Shown here piece after piece: positions 32,043 through 40,614 of a DNA stretch of 46,576 nt. The stretch is taken from positions 1 to 46,576 of the forward strand of contig JAPLKO010000062.1 in NCBI GenBank assembly GCA_026388015.1, given 5' to 3'. Position 1 is the stretch's first letter; every line of letters starts with the position of its first letter. The notes below the pieces were generated by a model, which was given only the letters and a program-made list of their open reading frames with translations, had not been told where the DNA came from and did no database searches. The DNA comes from Candidatus Firestoneibacteriota bacterium. Its GTDB lineage: Bacteria; Oederibacteriota; D2-FULL-39-29. Position numbers and translations under genes: made by a program.

Positions 32043-33944
32043 TTACTCTTTTACACCGTCTATTTTATTATTCATTTTTTTAATTACGTCTCCCGCCTCT
32101 TTCGAGCTATCGATAATATGCGGAGTAAGGAACAAAAGCAATTCCGTTTTTTCACTTAATCTTTGTTCCGACTTGAAAAGAAAACCAATAATCGGAATGT
32201 CTCCCAGTATCGGTATTTTATTTTCAATTATACTGGACTTGTCCGTGATAATTCCGCCGAGCACCATTGTCTCTCCGTCTTTTACCCTTACCGTAGTGAC
32301 AGCTTCTCTGTTATCCAGTACAGGAGCCCCAAAATATGTGGTTTCGGTAATTTTGCTTACAGTCTGTTTAATACTCAAAGTTATGAAATTATCCTGATTA
32401 ATGCGCGGGGTCACCTCCAAAATAGTGCCCACTTTATCGTACTTGTAATTATAGACAATCTGCCCGCTCGTAGTTGTCTGGCTTCCTGTAAGAGTAGGAA
32501 CTTCCTGGCCCACATTAACTGTGGCTTTGGTATTGTCCATGGTCAGTATTCTGGGGGCGGCTTTTACTTCAACTTTTGTTTCTTTCATTAAATTATGCAA
32601 AAATATTTTAGTACTGTCTTTTAACAGAGAATAATTAAATGTAGGTATTTTTCCCGCCTGCTGCAGGTTTGAATTAAGAATTCCGGCCGAATTATCCAGC
32701 CGCTTGCCCGCAAAATCAAGCGGAGCTGAGTCAATATTCCACTCCACTCCCATCTGAAAATCAGAATTCAAGGTCACATCCACCACCAATACTTCCACGA
32801 GCACCTGTCTCTGCACCTGATCGAGCTGCTCTATAGTGTTTTTTACCAGAATCAGTTTTTGCGGAGGCGCTATGACAATGATTGAATTTGTTTTTTCTTC
32901 GGCGACAATTGTTATCTCCTCTTCGTTCTGAGTTGCCGGGAGCCCCATATTCATTGTTGTTTGTTGTCTGGTTTGTCTGTCTGTCCGTCCCTGCGCGGAG
33001 GTGACGCCTCTAAATACTTCATTTAAAACAATTGCTAATTTTTTTGCTTCTCCGTACTTCAAATTAAAGACCGAGACCCCGATAGACCTGGTAGAAGCCT
33101 TCTCAAGATTATTAATTATTTTTAAGATACTTTTGATATTTGAGAGACTGTTAATGATAATAATACAGTTGGAAGAATCATTACTGAGAATCAAGCCCCA
33201 GAGGGGAGTAAGCGCAGCAAGATCCGCTCTTATTTTCGCCGCGGTCATATTTCTCAACAATACTATCTGCGAAACAATCTCATCTCCTTCAGGCGCCAGC
33301 GCAGGATCACTGTTAACCACCACCGGGATGTTAAACTGTTTTATTCCGGAGACAGGAACAATCTTCAGTACATCTCCTACAAAAATGGAAGCATACCCCT
33401 TCCCCAAAAGCACAGAATCCAGTATTTTAAATGCCTGTTCTAAGGTGATCTCTCCTTTGCTGTAAACAGTAACATTTCCGGTCACCGGCCCAATTTTTTT
33501 TGATTCATCCTTTTTGACCGACTGCGCCCCTCCATAGTATTGTTGAGGCCTTTGTTGAGCCGTGACAGTCTGAGGGTCCTTCAAGTTCTCGGTCGACACC
33601 TCTGCGCCGACATTCACAATCGTAAGACCGCTCAAGTTTGATAGAAAATCCAGAAGTTTACTGATATCTTCCCCGTTAAAAGAAAACCTGACCTGTTTCT
33701 TCCAGTCTACGCCGCTGATATCCAGGTATTTATTGTACGATGTATTTTCAAGTCCCGCGGCAGTGACAACAGATAAAGAAGTCTCAATAGACTTTTCTTC
33801 TTTTACCCCGGCCTTAACAGACGCCGTTTCAACACTAACCGTTACGGGTCTTTCCTCCGGCAGCTTTTTTATTACATCTCTTTTGGCAGCGCAGGAAGCA
33901 AAAAATACTGTTGCGAGTAATACAAATAATATCTTTTTAAACAT
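32043..33944 (-). CDS. gspD: Type II secretion outer-membrane secretin GspD
   Basis: A 633-residue lipoprotein-type secretin (FFASC lipobox, Cys18). N-terminal domains cover residues about 75-330 (VRFSFNGEDISKLLDFLSNL, VSGIKQFNIPVVV, then N1/N2-type LRNMTAAKIRADLAAL and FNLKYGEAKKLAIVLNEVF). The C-domain has VLVEVLVVDVTLN, VEVKAAPRILTMDNTKATVNVGQEVP, VGTILEVTPRINQDNFITL and IPILGDIPIIGFLFKS, ending with LLLFLTPHII. A run of eight G in the leader (GAGGGGGGGG) precedes the ATG. It lies 41 bp after the gspM-like gene. Confidence 0.94.
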   Translation of the reverse strand: MFKKILFVLLATVFFASCAAKRDVIKKLPEERPVTVSVETASVKAGVKEEKSIETSLSVVTAAGLENTSYNKYLDISGVDWKKQVRFSFNGEDISKLLDFLSNLSGLTIVNVGAEVSTENLKDPQTVTAQQRPQQYYGGAQSVKKDESKKIGPVTGNVTVYSKGEITLEQAFKILDSVLLGKGYASIFVGDVLKIVPVSGIKQFNIPVVVNSDPALAPEGDEIVSQIVLLRNMTAAKIRADLAALTPLWGLILSNDSSNCIIIINSLSNIKSILKIINNLEKASTRSIGVSVFNLKYGEAKKLAIVLNEVFRGVTSAQGRTDRQTRQQTTMNMGLPATQNEEEITIVAEEKTNSIIVIAPPQKLILVKNTIEQLDQVQRQVLVEVLVVDVTLNSDFQMGVEWNIDSAPLDFAGKRLDNSAGILNSNLQQAGKIPTFNYSLLKDSTKIFLHNLMKETKVEVKAAPRILTMDNTKATVNVGQEVPTLTGSQTTTSGQIVYNYKYDKVGTILEVTPRINQDNFITLSIKQTVSKITETTYFGAPVLDNREAVTTVRVKDGETMVLGGIITDKSSIIENKIPILGDIPIIGFLFKSEQRLSEKTELLLFLTPHIIDSSKEAGDVIKKMNNKIDGVKE

Positions 33945-33985
33945 ACCCCCCCCTCTTTCACTATTTATTATAATGCGTATTTTTT

Positions 33986-35011
33986 TTATCTTCTTAAACG
34001 CCTGGAACGGTTTGTTGAACCAATTCTTCTGCTTCCCTCTATTACGGAATCTTCCGAAGAACTTACACTCTCTTGCTCTAAAGTTTTTTCGGCTTTTTCC
34101 GTTACGAAATCAGAGGCTTTTTCAGAAGTTTGTATGCTTACTTCCCCGTTCCTCAGCATTTTCAATATTAGTTCCGGAATCTTGCTCGCAGCTTTCGTTT
34201 CACCTACGGACCAGAGAAGATTCTCTTTTTCTGTTTTAATATTGACTTCACTGCCGGACCAGAAAAGCATTATACCGCCTTTCTTCTTTAGCATAATTTT
34301 ATAGCCTTTACCATTACCCTCTTCCTTAAAAAATAACACATGCTGCTCTTCCTCGCTCATGGCTGCAGTCAAAGTCCAACTCTCGGAAACAACAGTTTTT
34401 TGAATCCCGGGCGAGGCTTTTTCAAAGAGCGCGGCGGGCGCAAAAGGATCCCGCTTCAAAGTTATAAATTTAGAAAGATCGGGATAGAGTATTTTTGCTC
34501 CCAGACGTTTTGTGGAAATTGAAACCGCAACAACAGTGTCCAGCTGTCGCAGGCCTTTATAAGTGCCTCCGCCCATAGAGCTTATTCTGAAATTATTAAT
34601 ACTTACAAAAGGCACCGTATTTTCTGCAACAAATAAGAGCTTCAAAAATGTCACGGCATTTGATTCCAGTTTTAACTGAAAATTGGCAGTACCTTTGGTT
34701 ATCTGCACTCCTGAACTCCTGAAACTTTTATTTTCAACTTCGCTTTTCTCCGTAAAACCTTCGATATAATTAAACATATAGTTATTTGCCTTGTCCGCCG
34801 TCAAAGGTTTTGCGCCTTTCTCTTTATCATTTTTTTTGATCCGGACGGTTTCTTTCCGGCAAACGGCAATATCCAAAAGCGTCGCCCGGTATTCTTTTAC
34901 CGCCGGCTCAACAAGCAATACAGCAGCAAGTGTTACGGCTGTAAATAATAAGCCGGCTGAAAGTACATTTTTTTCTCCTGTGCTGAGGCCAAAGAGAGTC
35001 TTTGTCTTCAT
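33986..35011 (-). CDS. Type II secretion assembly protein, GspM/PilO-like with possible GspC/PilP-like C-terminus
   Basis: A 341-residue single-pass inner-membrane protein. One N-terminal helix (VLSAGLLFTAVTLAAVLLVEPAV) precedes a PilO/GspM-like periplasmic part (residues about 40-165). A second part begins TLKRDPFAPAALFEKA (about 190), reminiscent of the RDPF start of PilP and of the HR domain of GspC. It ends in a low-complexity Ser/Arg tail (SSSEDSVIEGSRRIG). The start overlaps the gspL stop (ATGA). No separate gspC is present in the operon, which supports but does not prove a fused role. Confidence 0.68.
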   Translation of the reverse strand: MKTKTLFGLSTGEKNVLSAGLLFTAVTLAAVLLVEPAVKEYRATLLDIAVCRKETVRIKKNDKEKGAKPLTADKANNYMFNYIEGFTEKSEVENKSFRSSGVQITKGTANFQLKLESNAVTFLKLLFVAENTVPFVSINNFRISSMGGGTYKGLRQLDTVVAVSISTKRLGAKILYPDLSKFITLKRDPFAPAALFEKASPGIQKTVVSESWTLTAAMSEEEQHVLFFKEEGNGKGYKIMLKKKGGIMLFWSGSEVNIKTEKENLLWSVGETKAASKIPELILKMLRNGEVSIQTSEKASDFVTEKAEKTLEQESVSSSEDSVIEGSRRIGSTNRSRRLRR

Positions 35012-36285
35012 TTCGCCACCACCTTAATCCGCAGTTTAATCATAAACTGCGTTGAGCGTCCTTCTGCGGCGCTCAAATCATTTGCAAAAGAGAGTTCCGA
35101 AGACGCTCCTTTTATCTTATTCAGTCTGTCTACAAAATCCGAGATATTTTGCCTGATTTTGGCGCTTCCTTTTACCGTCAGCTCACCTCTTGCATCTCCT
35201 GCAATTTCATTTAAAACTATATCATTCGGCACTGCATCTAAAACCTCTTTCATCAGACCAGACCACTTTTTCCCGCCGCTGGCATCAAGCACAGCCAAGT
35301 CAGCTTTTGCCTCTTCCAGGGTCCGCAAGGCTGAGCTATTTAAAAAATAAAAAACACCGAAGACCAGTAAGAGCAGGGCTGTTAAGATTACCGTAATTTT
35401 AAGCAGCATTTCAGAATGTTCGGCTTTGTTATTTTTACCGGAGGTGTTTCTGATAAGATCCGGTCTGACACTGCTGTTTTTAATAAAAGAGCTATAAAGT
35501 CCAAAGAGCAAAAGCCAGTCGGCACCCTGACCGGTCTGACCGGCCTCTTTCATAAATTGACTTCCCGGTTCAAGCTGCAGCCCCTCTTTTAATTCAAAAC
35601 CGGAAACAAATACTTTCAAAATACTTACACCATTGTTAAAGAGCGCCTTACGTGTTAACTCCACTTCCTGCGCAAGGTCGTCCTTTTTAATTTCAAGAGC
35701 TCGGCTTAGAATTATACCGCCGTCTTTACAGGCCAGCAGGTCGGCTCTTCCTCCTGACCAAAAAACAAGCAAAGAGGGTTCCGGGGTATAATTCAAGGCG
35801 GTCTTAAAAGCTTCAAAAAGCGCGGCAGAAGTGGGAATAACAGACACGGGAAAAGCCTTCTCTCTTTGAAGTAAAGAAAAATAGCTTTTTATTTCATCCA
35901 GAGCGGTAGCGTAAAACAAAGCAGCCGGTTTTACCCCTGGAATATTTTTTGCGGAGACCAATACCGCGTCATAAGCGGTATTTTCCCTGCTATAATGCAG
36001 ACCTTCCTCAATTTCCCGGCCCACCGCGTCTTTTAGAGCTTCCCGGGACGGCTCCTTAACTTCAATTATTCTAAAAACACATCTTTCCCTGGGATACAGC
36101 GCTATTATATTTTCCAAAGGAAAGCCTTGCAGAAAGCCAGATAGCCTTTCTGCAAGTGGTTCCTTTTGCTTTAAAGGCAACGAGCCTGCCTTGATCACCG
36201 AATAAATATTATCTCGCTTTTGTAATAAAACAGCCCTAATATTTTCCTTACCCAGCTCCAGCAACAGCGTTTTATTGTTCGCCAT
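35008..36285 (-). CDS. Type II secretion protein GspL-like (PilM/PilN fusion)
   Basis: A protein of about 425 residues. The N-terminal part is an ASKHA-fold PilM/GspL domain (LLLELGKENIRAVLLQKRD, VKEPSREALKDAVGREIEEG, LLVFWSGGRADLLACKDGG). A single membrane helix (ILTALLLLVFGVFYFLN) lies around 320, followed by a PilN-like periplasmic segment that ends AEGRSTQFMIKLRIKVVAK. The ATG at 36285 has GGGGG upstream. The open frame to 36360 lacks a good start. By family knowledge it recruits GspE to the membrane and contacts GspM. Confidence 0.84.
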   Translation of the reverse strand: MANNKTLLLELGKENIRAVLLQKRDNIYSVIKAGSLPLKQKEPLAERLSGFLQGFPLENIIALYPRERCVFRIIEVKEPSREALKDAVGREIEEGLHYSRENTAYDAVLVSAKNIPGVKPAALFYATALDEIKSYFSLLQREKAFPVSVIPTSAALFEAFKTALNYTPEPSLLVFWSGGRADLLACKDGGIILSRALEIKKDDLAQEVELTRKALFNNGVSILKVFVSGFELKEGLQLEPGSQFMKEAGQTGQGADWLLLFGLYSSFIKNSSVRPDLIRNTSGKNNKAEHSEMLLKITVILTALLLLVFGVFYFLNSSALRTLEEAKADLAVLDASGGKKWSGLMKEVLDAVPNDIVLNEIAGDARGELTVKGSAKIRQNISDFVDRLNKIKGASSELSFANDLSAAEGRSTQFMIKLRIKVVAK

Positions 36286-36373
36286 AAAACCCCCGATAAA
36301 TACATATTCTTTCTTCAAAGCGCGCCAGCCAAATACTAATTGTATTCCACGCCGGCGCAAGGCGGACTATTAT

Positions 36374-37219
36374 TCATTCCTGCCAGAAGTATTTTAAAAA
36401 AATACTTTCATGTCCTTCTTTTTGCAGAACATTAAAGACTGCATTTATCTTAACCAAAGATTTTCCGTCAGCAGATCCTGTAACCCTTACGCGCTTGACA
36501 GCCGAAACAATGCTAAAGTATCTCCTGAAACGACCGGGCATGCCGGGAGCGTTTTGTCTTAAATAATCTTGCAGCTCCTCGCCAAAAGGTCTTTTCTTTA
36601 TTAATTTATCCGCGAGCGCTGCAGGCCCCGCAAAATCAGAAATATAGGCTTTCAAAACCTCCTGAGAAGCCGTATTTACATTTAGAGACCCGTCGCTGTA
36701 AATAGTAAAGTAAGAGAGAAGCGAAAACACATCGTTAACCTCCAGCTCCGGAACCAGCCCCAGCTCCTCGGCGTTAAAGAAAAGCCCTCCATTTTGTTTC
36801 CTCCAGCTGAAAATAGCCTGGGCCTTCTTCTCGGCATCGCTCATTTTTATTCCAACCAGCACATCCTTTATTACATTAAGGGAAGCGCTGTTTATATTGG
36901 CTTTACCTCCCTCTTCCTCTAAAACCGCGGTATAGGTGCCGCCCCCAAAAGAGACGGAAGCATTTTTTGCATTAAAGTTTTCTATTTTATCAAGACGCGA
37001 CAAACCTAATACTATGCCGTTAGCATAGTCGGAAAATATTACGTCAAAGGCACCCGCATAAGCGATATAATAGGATTTCATATAGCTCTGATAGTTTTTT
37101 AGCGCTCTCGCTTGATTTCTTATATATAAAGTCAGACCTCCGGAAATAACAAAAAGCGCCGCGGCCACCCAAATAACTATTATTGTAACATATCCGGAGC
37201 TTTTACTTCTCATACGCAA
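36374..37219 (-). CDS. gspK: Type II secretion minor pseudopilin GspK
   Basis: A 281-residue GspK. A short leader with Ser-Gly before Tyr (KSSG|YVTIIVIWVAAALFVISGG) lacks the usual Glu at +5, as is normal for GspK. The helix-hairpin-helix-like segment (GGKANINSASLNVIKDVL, SLNVNTASQEVLKAYIS) matches the family. The start overlaps the gspJ stop by 17 bp. Confidence 0.9.
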   Translation of the reverse strand: MRMRSKSSGYVTIIVIWVAAALFVISGGLTLYIRNQARALKNYQSYMKSYYIAYAGAFDVIFSDYANGIVLGLSRLDKIENFNAKNASVSFGGGTYTAVLEEEGGKANINSASLNVIKDVLVGIKMSDAEKKAQAIFSWRKQNGGLFFNAEELGLVPELEVNDVFSLLSYFTIYSDGSLNVNTASQEVLKAYISDFAGPAALADKLIKKRPFGEELQDYLRQNAPGMPGRFRRYFSIVSAVKRVRVTGSADGKSLVKINAVFNVLQKEGHESIFLKYFWQE

Positions 37220-37913
37220 CGACCCCCGTTATTGTTTCCAAAGAAGTCATTCTGTAGGGATTGGTCCCTCCGGTTGCGTTAACCTCCACCTTTACCAGCC
37301 GGGGCAGCAGACCATGAAAACCAGAGTTCCCTGACTTTCTCTTATCAGTGTCCCACTCCGTCAACCAGCTTCCATTTTCATAATACGCCAGCGCAAGTCC
37401 GGTTATCCCTTCTAAAATCTCCGTCTCTTCTTCCTTCCAGGGTAATACCGTTTTATCCCAAAGAGCTTTTCTTTTCAGGACTATACGTTCATCCTCCTGA
37501 GAAGCGGCTTCAAAATAGTATGTTACTCTGCAAAAATCTGCCCTTCTGGGAAAATTTTCAGGCCAATAAAGCGAAACAGGTCTGGAAATACAAAACATCT
37601 CAAGCCTGTTTTCTAACCCGTTAAAATAGAAGTATTTTCGCTCCGCGCCGGAAATTGATTTTATTACCATCGGCTCTGCGGAAACAATACTTTTAAGATC
37701 CCGGCAGATAATCTTTAGCGCAGTCCTGGCATTCTGCTGGACCTCACTTTCGCCAAACGATTTATCCCACGCCGAAAGCCCTGCAGAAAAAGCACCGTAA
37801 ACTGAAGCTGTGACTAAAACAACTATAGCCAGACCTGCCAGCAGCTCTATAAGCGTAAAACCGGCTTTTAAGCTGTTCTTTACCGACTTTAGATATTTAG
37901 TTTTACTTTTCAA
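37203..37913 (-). CDS. gspJ: Type II secretion minor pseudopilin GspJ
   Basis: A 236-residue prepilin-type protein with leader LKAG|FTLIELLAGLAIVVLV, which keeps Glu at +5. Residues about 55-80 (SEVQQNARTALKIICRDLKS) and the later Trp- and Tyr-rich beta region fit GspJ. It overlaps gspK. A gap of 48 bp separates it from gspI. Confidence 0.9.
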   Translation of the reverse strand: MKSKTKYLKSVKNSLKAGFTLIELLAGLAIVVLVTASVYGAFSAGLSAWDKSFGESEVQQNARTALKIICRDLKSIVSAEPMVIKSISGAERKYFYFNGLENRLEMFCISRPVSLYWPENFPRRADFCRVTYYFEAASQEDERIVLKRKALWDKTVLPWKEEETEILEGITGLALAYYENGSWLTEWDTDKRKSGNSGFHGLLPRLVKVEVNATGGTNPYRMTSLETITGVVAYEK

Positions 37914-37961
37914 ATGTCACGCTCTTTTTTTTTGATAAAACAGCCGCCGAACAAACAGTAT

Positions 37962-38450
37962 TCATCGTCTTTGAATAAATTTTGTTTCCAGAGCATAATT
38001 TCTGGGATTTCTCCTTGCTTCCCAGGCAACAACCAAGGTCAGGCGGATAAGAGCATAGGAATCTTTTCTGCCTATTTCTTCACTGGACGCCGTCCAGGTA
38101 TAACCCTGATTTTTTTCTCCAAAATCTCCGCCGGCGTTGACTTCCAAAGAACTCAAAGCTTGGAGTTCCTCTATTTTAGATTGAGCCAGAAAGACGGCCT
38201 TTGTCTCGTTCTTCATATCTTCCATTCTGTTAATAGACTCAGAAAAAAGATATAGCGCGGAAATTATTACCAGGCTAAGTAAGCCGACACCGACAAGCGC
38301 GTCGAGGAGAATATAACCCGAACCACTCACCGGGCGTTCCGTTACTGAGCGCAATCCTACATTTGTTCTCAATGGTTGCGGCGCCTTATCGGGCGTTTCG
38401 GAGCCACGTGTTCTGCTGTTATTTTCTTCAAAGACCTTTAGCCTTTTCAT
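37962..38450 (-). CDS. gspI: Type II secretion minor pseudopilin GspI-like, with a long leader and Asp at +5
   Basis: A 162-residue pseudopilin. The predicted cleavage is G45|Y46 in SGSG|YILLDALVGVGLLSLV, so the leader is about 45 residues, far longer than the 5-20 typical. The +5 residue is Asp50 where other pseudopilins of this type have Glu. The mature part (MEDMKNETKAVFLAQSKIEE, then KDSYALIRLTLVVAWEA) is GspI-like. Residues 17-43 of the leader (SETPDKAPQPLRT and VGLRSVTERPVSG) look out of place and are coded by GC-rich near-repeats. The start overlaps the gspH stop (ATGA), which supports the long form. Confidence 0.8.
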   Translation of the reverse strand: MKRLKVFEENNSRTRGSETPDKAPQPLRTNVGLRSVTERPVSGSGYILLDALVGVGLLSLVIISALYLFSESINRMEDMKNETKAVFLAQSKIEELQALSSLEVNAGGDFGEKNQGYTWTASSEEIGRKDSYALIRLTLVVAWEARRNPRNYALETKFIQRR

Positions 38451-39013
38451 TGCGAAACGCCTGCAAATGAATTGGATGTATACTCTCCCGGAAAAATCTT
38501 TACAGTTCCCGTAGTCTGAGTAAAGACAAGAGTGTAAGCATTCCCTTTCTCATCACCCAAAAACAATTTAGACGCTTCCGCACTTCCGTCAGGGTAAAAA
38601 GTAACATAATCCTGGGTCACCGCGGCTTCCGACTCAAAAATTGAACTTCTTGGCGTCGTAAGATATACCGCAGTTGTGGAACTTTCCAGCATTTTCGGTT
38701 TTTGTGTTTCTATTTGATGATATATACCGTCTGTTGACAATTCAGCCAGCCAATAAGATCTGTTTGAAAGATCAAGGTACAGCCTTACATTTACGGCCTT
38801 TGAGCCCGAAATCTCTCCTGCTAAGCGGGCCAGAGAGCTGACCTTCACAGCATCCGAGTAAACCCCTCTTGCCGCAAGAAAATTGCCGAGCCAAACCACC
38901 GTCAACCCGGAAATCGCAATTAGCAGCGCAATGACCATTACAAGCTCAATAAAGGTAAAACCTGCTTTAAATATAATACTGTTTTTTCTATTTTTATGAA
39001 TTCTCTTTTCCAC
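38447..39013 (-). CDS. gspH: Type II secretion minor pseudopilin GspH
   Basis: A 188-residue prepilin-type protein with a basic leader (MEKRIHKNRKNSIIFKAG) cleaved before FTFIELVMVIALLIAI, Glu at +5. The mature region is beta-rich (VRLYLDLSNRSYWLAELS, VTFYPDGSAEASKLFLGDE), as in GspH. It lies 31 bp after gspG. Confidence 0.88.
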   Translation of the reverse strand: MEKRIHKNRKNSIIFKAGFTFIELVMVIALLIAISGLTVVWLGNFLAARGVYSDAVKVSSLARLAGEISGSKAVNVRLYLDLSNRSYWLAELSTDGIYHQIETQKPKMLESSTTAVYLTTPRSSIFESEAAVTQDYVTFYPDGSAEASKLFLGDEKGNAYTLVFTQTTGTVKIFPGEYTSNSFAGVSQ

Positions 39014-39044
39014 AATTTAATATTTTACCTCTACACTTTATTTA

Positions 39045-39485
39045 CTATTCCTGTGTCCAGTTGGTAATATCGGCATCAGGACCTATTCCACCCTCTTTGC
39101 CGTCCTTGCCTAAAGAGTAAATATCGTACGATCCAGGATTGTTAATGCCGGGAGAAACAAAAACATACGGATTCCCCCACGGATCCTTCGGTGCTTTCTT
39201 CTTAAGATAGGGCCCTTTCCAGTTTGCGGGGATAGGAGGTATATTGGGAATTTCAGATAAGGCTTCAAAACCCTGTTCGGTGGCGGGATAGGCTCCGTTA
39301 TCAGCCTCATAAGCATCCAGCGCAGTCTCTATGGCTGAGATATCCGCCTTTGCCGCTGAGATTCTTGCGTCCTCGGTCCTGCCAACGAACCTTGGAGCCA
39401 CAACAGCCGCCAGTATTGCAATTATGGCTATAACGGTTATTATTTCTATCAGGGTAAAGCCTTTTTGGTTCTTACAGTTCCTCAT
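39045..39485 (-). CDS. gspG: Type II secretion major pseudopilin GspG
   Basis: A 146-residue major pseudopilin with leader QKG|FTLIEIITVIAIIAILAAV. The diagnostic C-terminal region APKDPWGNPYVFVSPG and the calcium-loop YDIYSLGKDGKEGG are present, along with TALDAYEADNGAYPATEQG. A strong AGGAAGGAGG precedes the ATG. It is normally the most abundant T2SS subunit. Confidence 0.97.
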   Translation of the reverse strand: MRNCKNQKGFTLIEIITVIAIIAILAAVVAPRFVGRTEDARISAAKADISAIETALDAYEADNGAYPATEQGFEALSEIPNIPPIPANWKGPYLKKKAPKDPWGNPYVFVSPGINNPGSYDIYSLGKDGKEGGIGPDADITNWTQE

Positions 39486-39510
39486 CTTTCCTCCTTCCTG
39501 TTTTTTGAAA

Positions 39511-40614
39511 TTATTTTATTACCGCGCTGATACTCATAATGGGCAGAAGCAAAGCTAAGGCAATGTACCCTACCAAAAGCGCCACCCCGAGAATAAATAG
39601 GGGTTCTATTAAAATCATCAGGCGTCTTGCCGAGGTTTCCGTTTCTCTTTCGTAGGAGGCGGCCGCCTTGACAAGCACAGCTTCCAGTTTCCCTGTCTCT
39701 TCCCCCACCTGCATCATCTGCACGACATTTTTCGGAAAAAATTCTATGCTTGCAAGGGTTCTTGAAAGCGGTTCTCCCCGCTGAACATTCTTTCCTATCA
39801 GGTCTATATGCCCGGCAAGTACTTTATTATCTATACTTCCCGAGGCTACAGAGAGAGCCTCGAGCAAAGGTACTCCGCTCTCCAGCATAACCGAAAGTAA
39901 AAAAAAGAAACGGGAAAGAACGGCTTTATGCACCGTTTTTCCGATAAAAGGTAAGTTTAAAATATAAGTATCTAATTTTTTTCTGCCTGCAGGAGTATTA
40001 ACTGCGAGCTTAAAAAGTATAGCTGCCGCAATTAAGAGTAACAAGAGCAGCCACCAGTAACCCGAAAAAAAGGCGCTTATTTTTATCAGGATTAGGGTAG
40101 GTAAAGGCAGAGTCTGCTTGTACTCTGAAAATATGCCCACAAATTTAGGCAGTACAAAAATCATTATTAGAAGCAGCACGCCGGCGCCAAAGGATAGTAT
40201 GACTGCGGGATATATAAGCATAGTAAAAAGTTTTGATTTGAACTCTTCCTCCCACTCCAATAAATCCGCATATTTAAGCAACACAGCCTCCAAAAGTCCG
40301 GAAACCTCTCCCACTTTAACAAGCCCCACCATCAGCGGCGGAAATATTACGGGATATTCACGCAGGCACTCCGAAAAATGCGCACCGTTCTTTATCTTAT
40401 CTTTAATGGCAACTATGGTCTTGCGTAATTTTATATTAACTACATTGTCGCTTATGGTGTTTAAGACCCGGTACAAAGGCACCCCTGCCGAAAGCATCGT
40501 AGAAAGCTGCCTTACAAAAAAGCTGAGATCATGTATACCCACAGGTTTATAAAAACCAGCCTCAAACAGTTTTTTAAGCTTCCCGGCTGTTTTTCCTTTG
40601 TCAAATTGCATCAT
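39511..40614 (-). CDS. gspF: Type II secretion inner-membrane platform protein GspF
   Basis: A 367-residue GspF/PilC with two repeats of the cytoplasmic F domain (LSFFVRQLSTMLSAGVPLYR and LSRFFFLLSVMLESGVPLLE) and three membrane segments. FPPLMVGLVKVGEVSGLLEA and FPKNVVQMMQVGEETGKLEA are the conserved loops, and the C-terminus is a hydrophobic helix (LIEPLFILGVALLVGYIALA). It overlaps the gspE stop by 14 bp. Confidence 0.96.
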   Translation of the reverse strand: MMQFDKGKTAGKLKKLFEAGFYKPVGIHDLSFFVRQLSTMLSAGVPLYRVLNTISDNVVNIKLRKTIVAIKDKIKNGAHFSECLREYPVIFPPLMVGLVKVGEVSGLLEAVLLKYADLLEWEEEFKSKLFTMLIYPAVILSFGAGVLLLIMIFVLPKFVGIFSEYKQTLPLPTLILIKISAFFSGYWWLLLLLLIAAAILFKLAVNTPAGRKKLDTYILNLPFIGKTVHKAVLSRFFFLLSVMLESGVPLLEALSVASGSIDNKVLAGHIDLIGKNVQRGEPLSRTLASIEFFPKNVVQMMQVGEETGKLEAVLVKAAASYERETETSARRLMILIEPLFILGVALLVGYIALALLLPIMSISAVIK

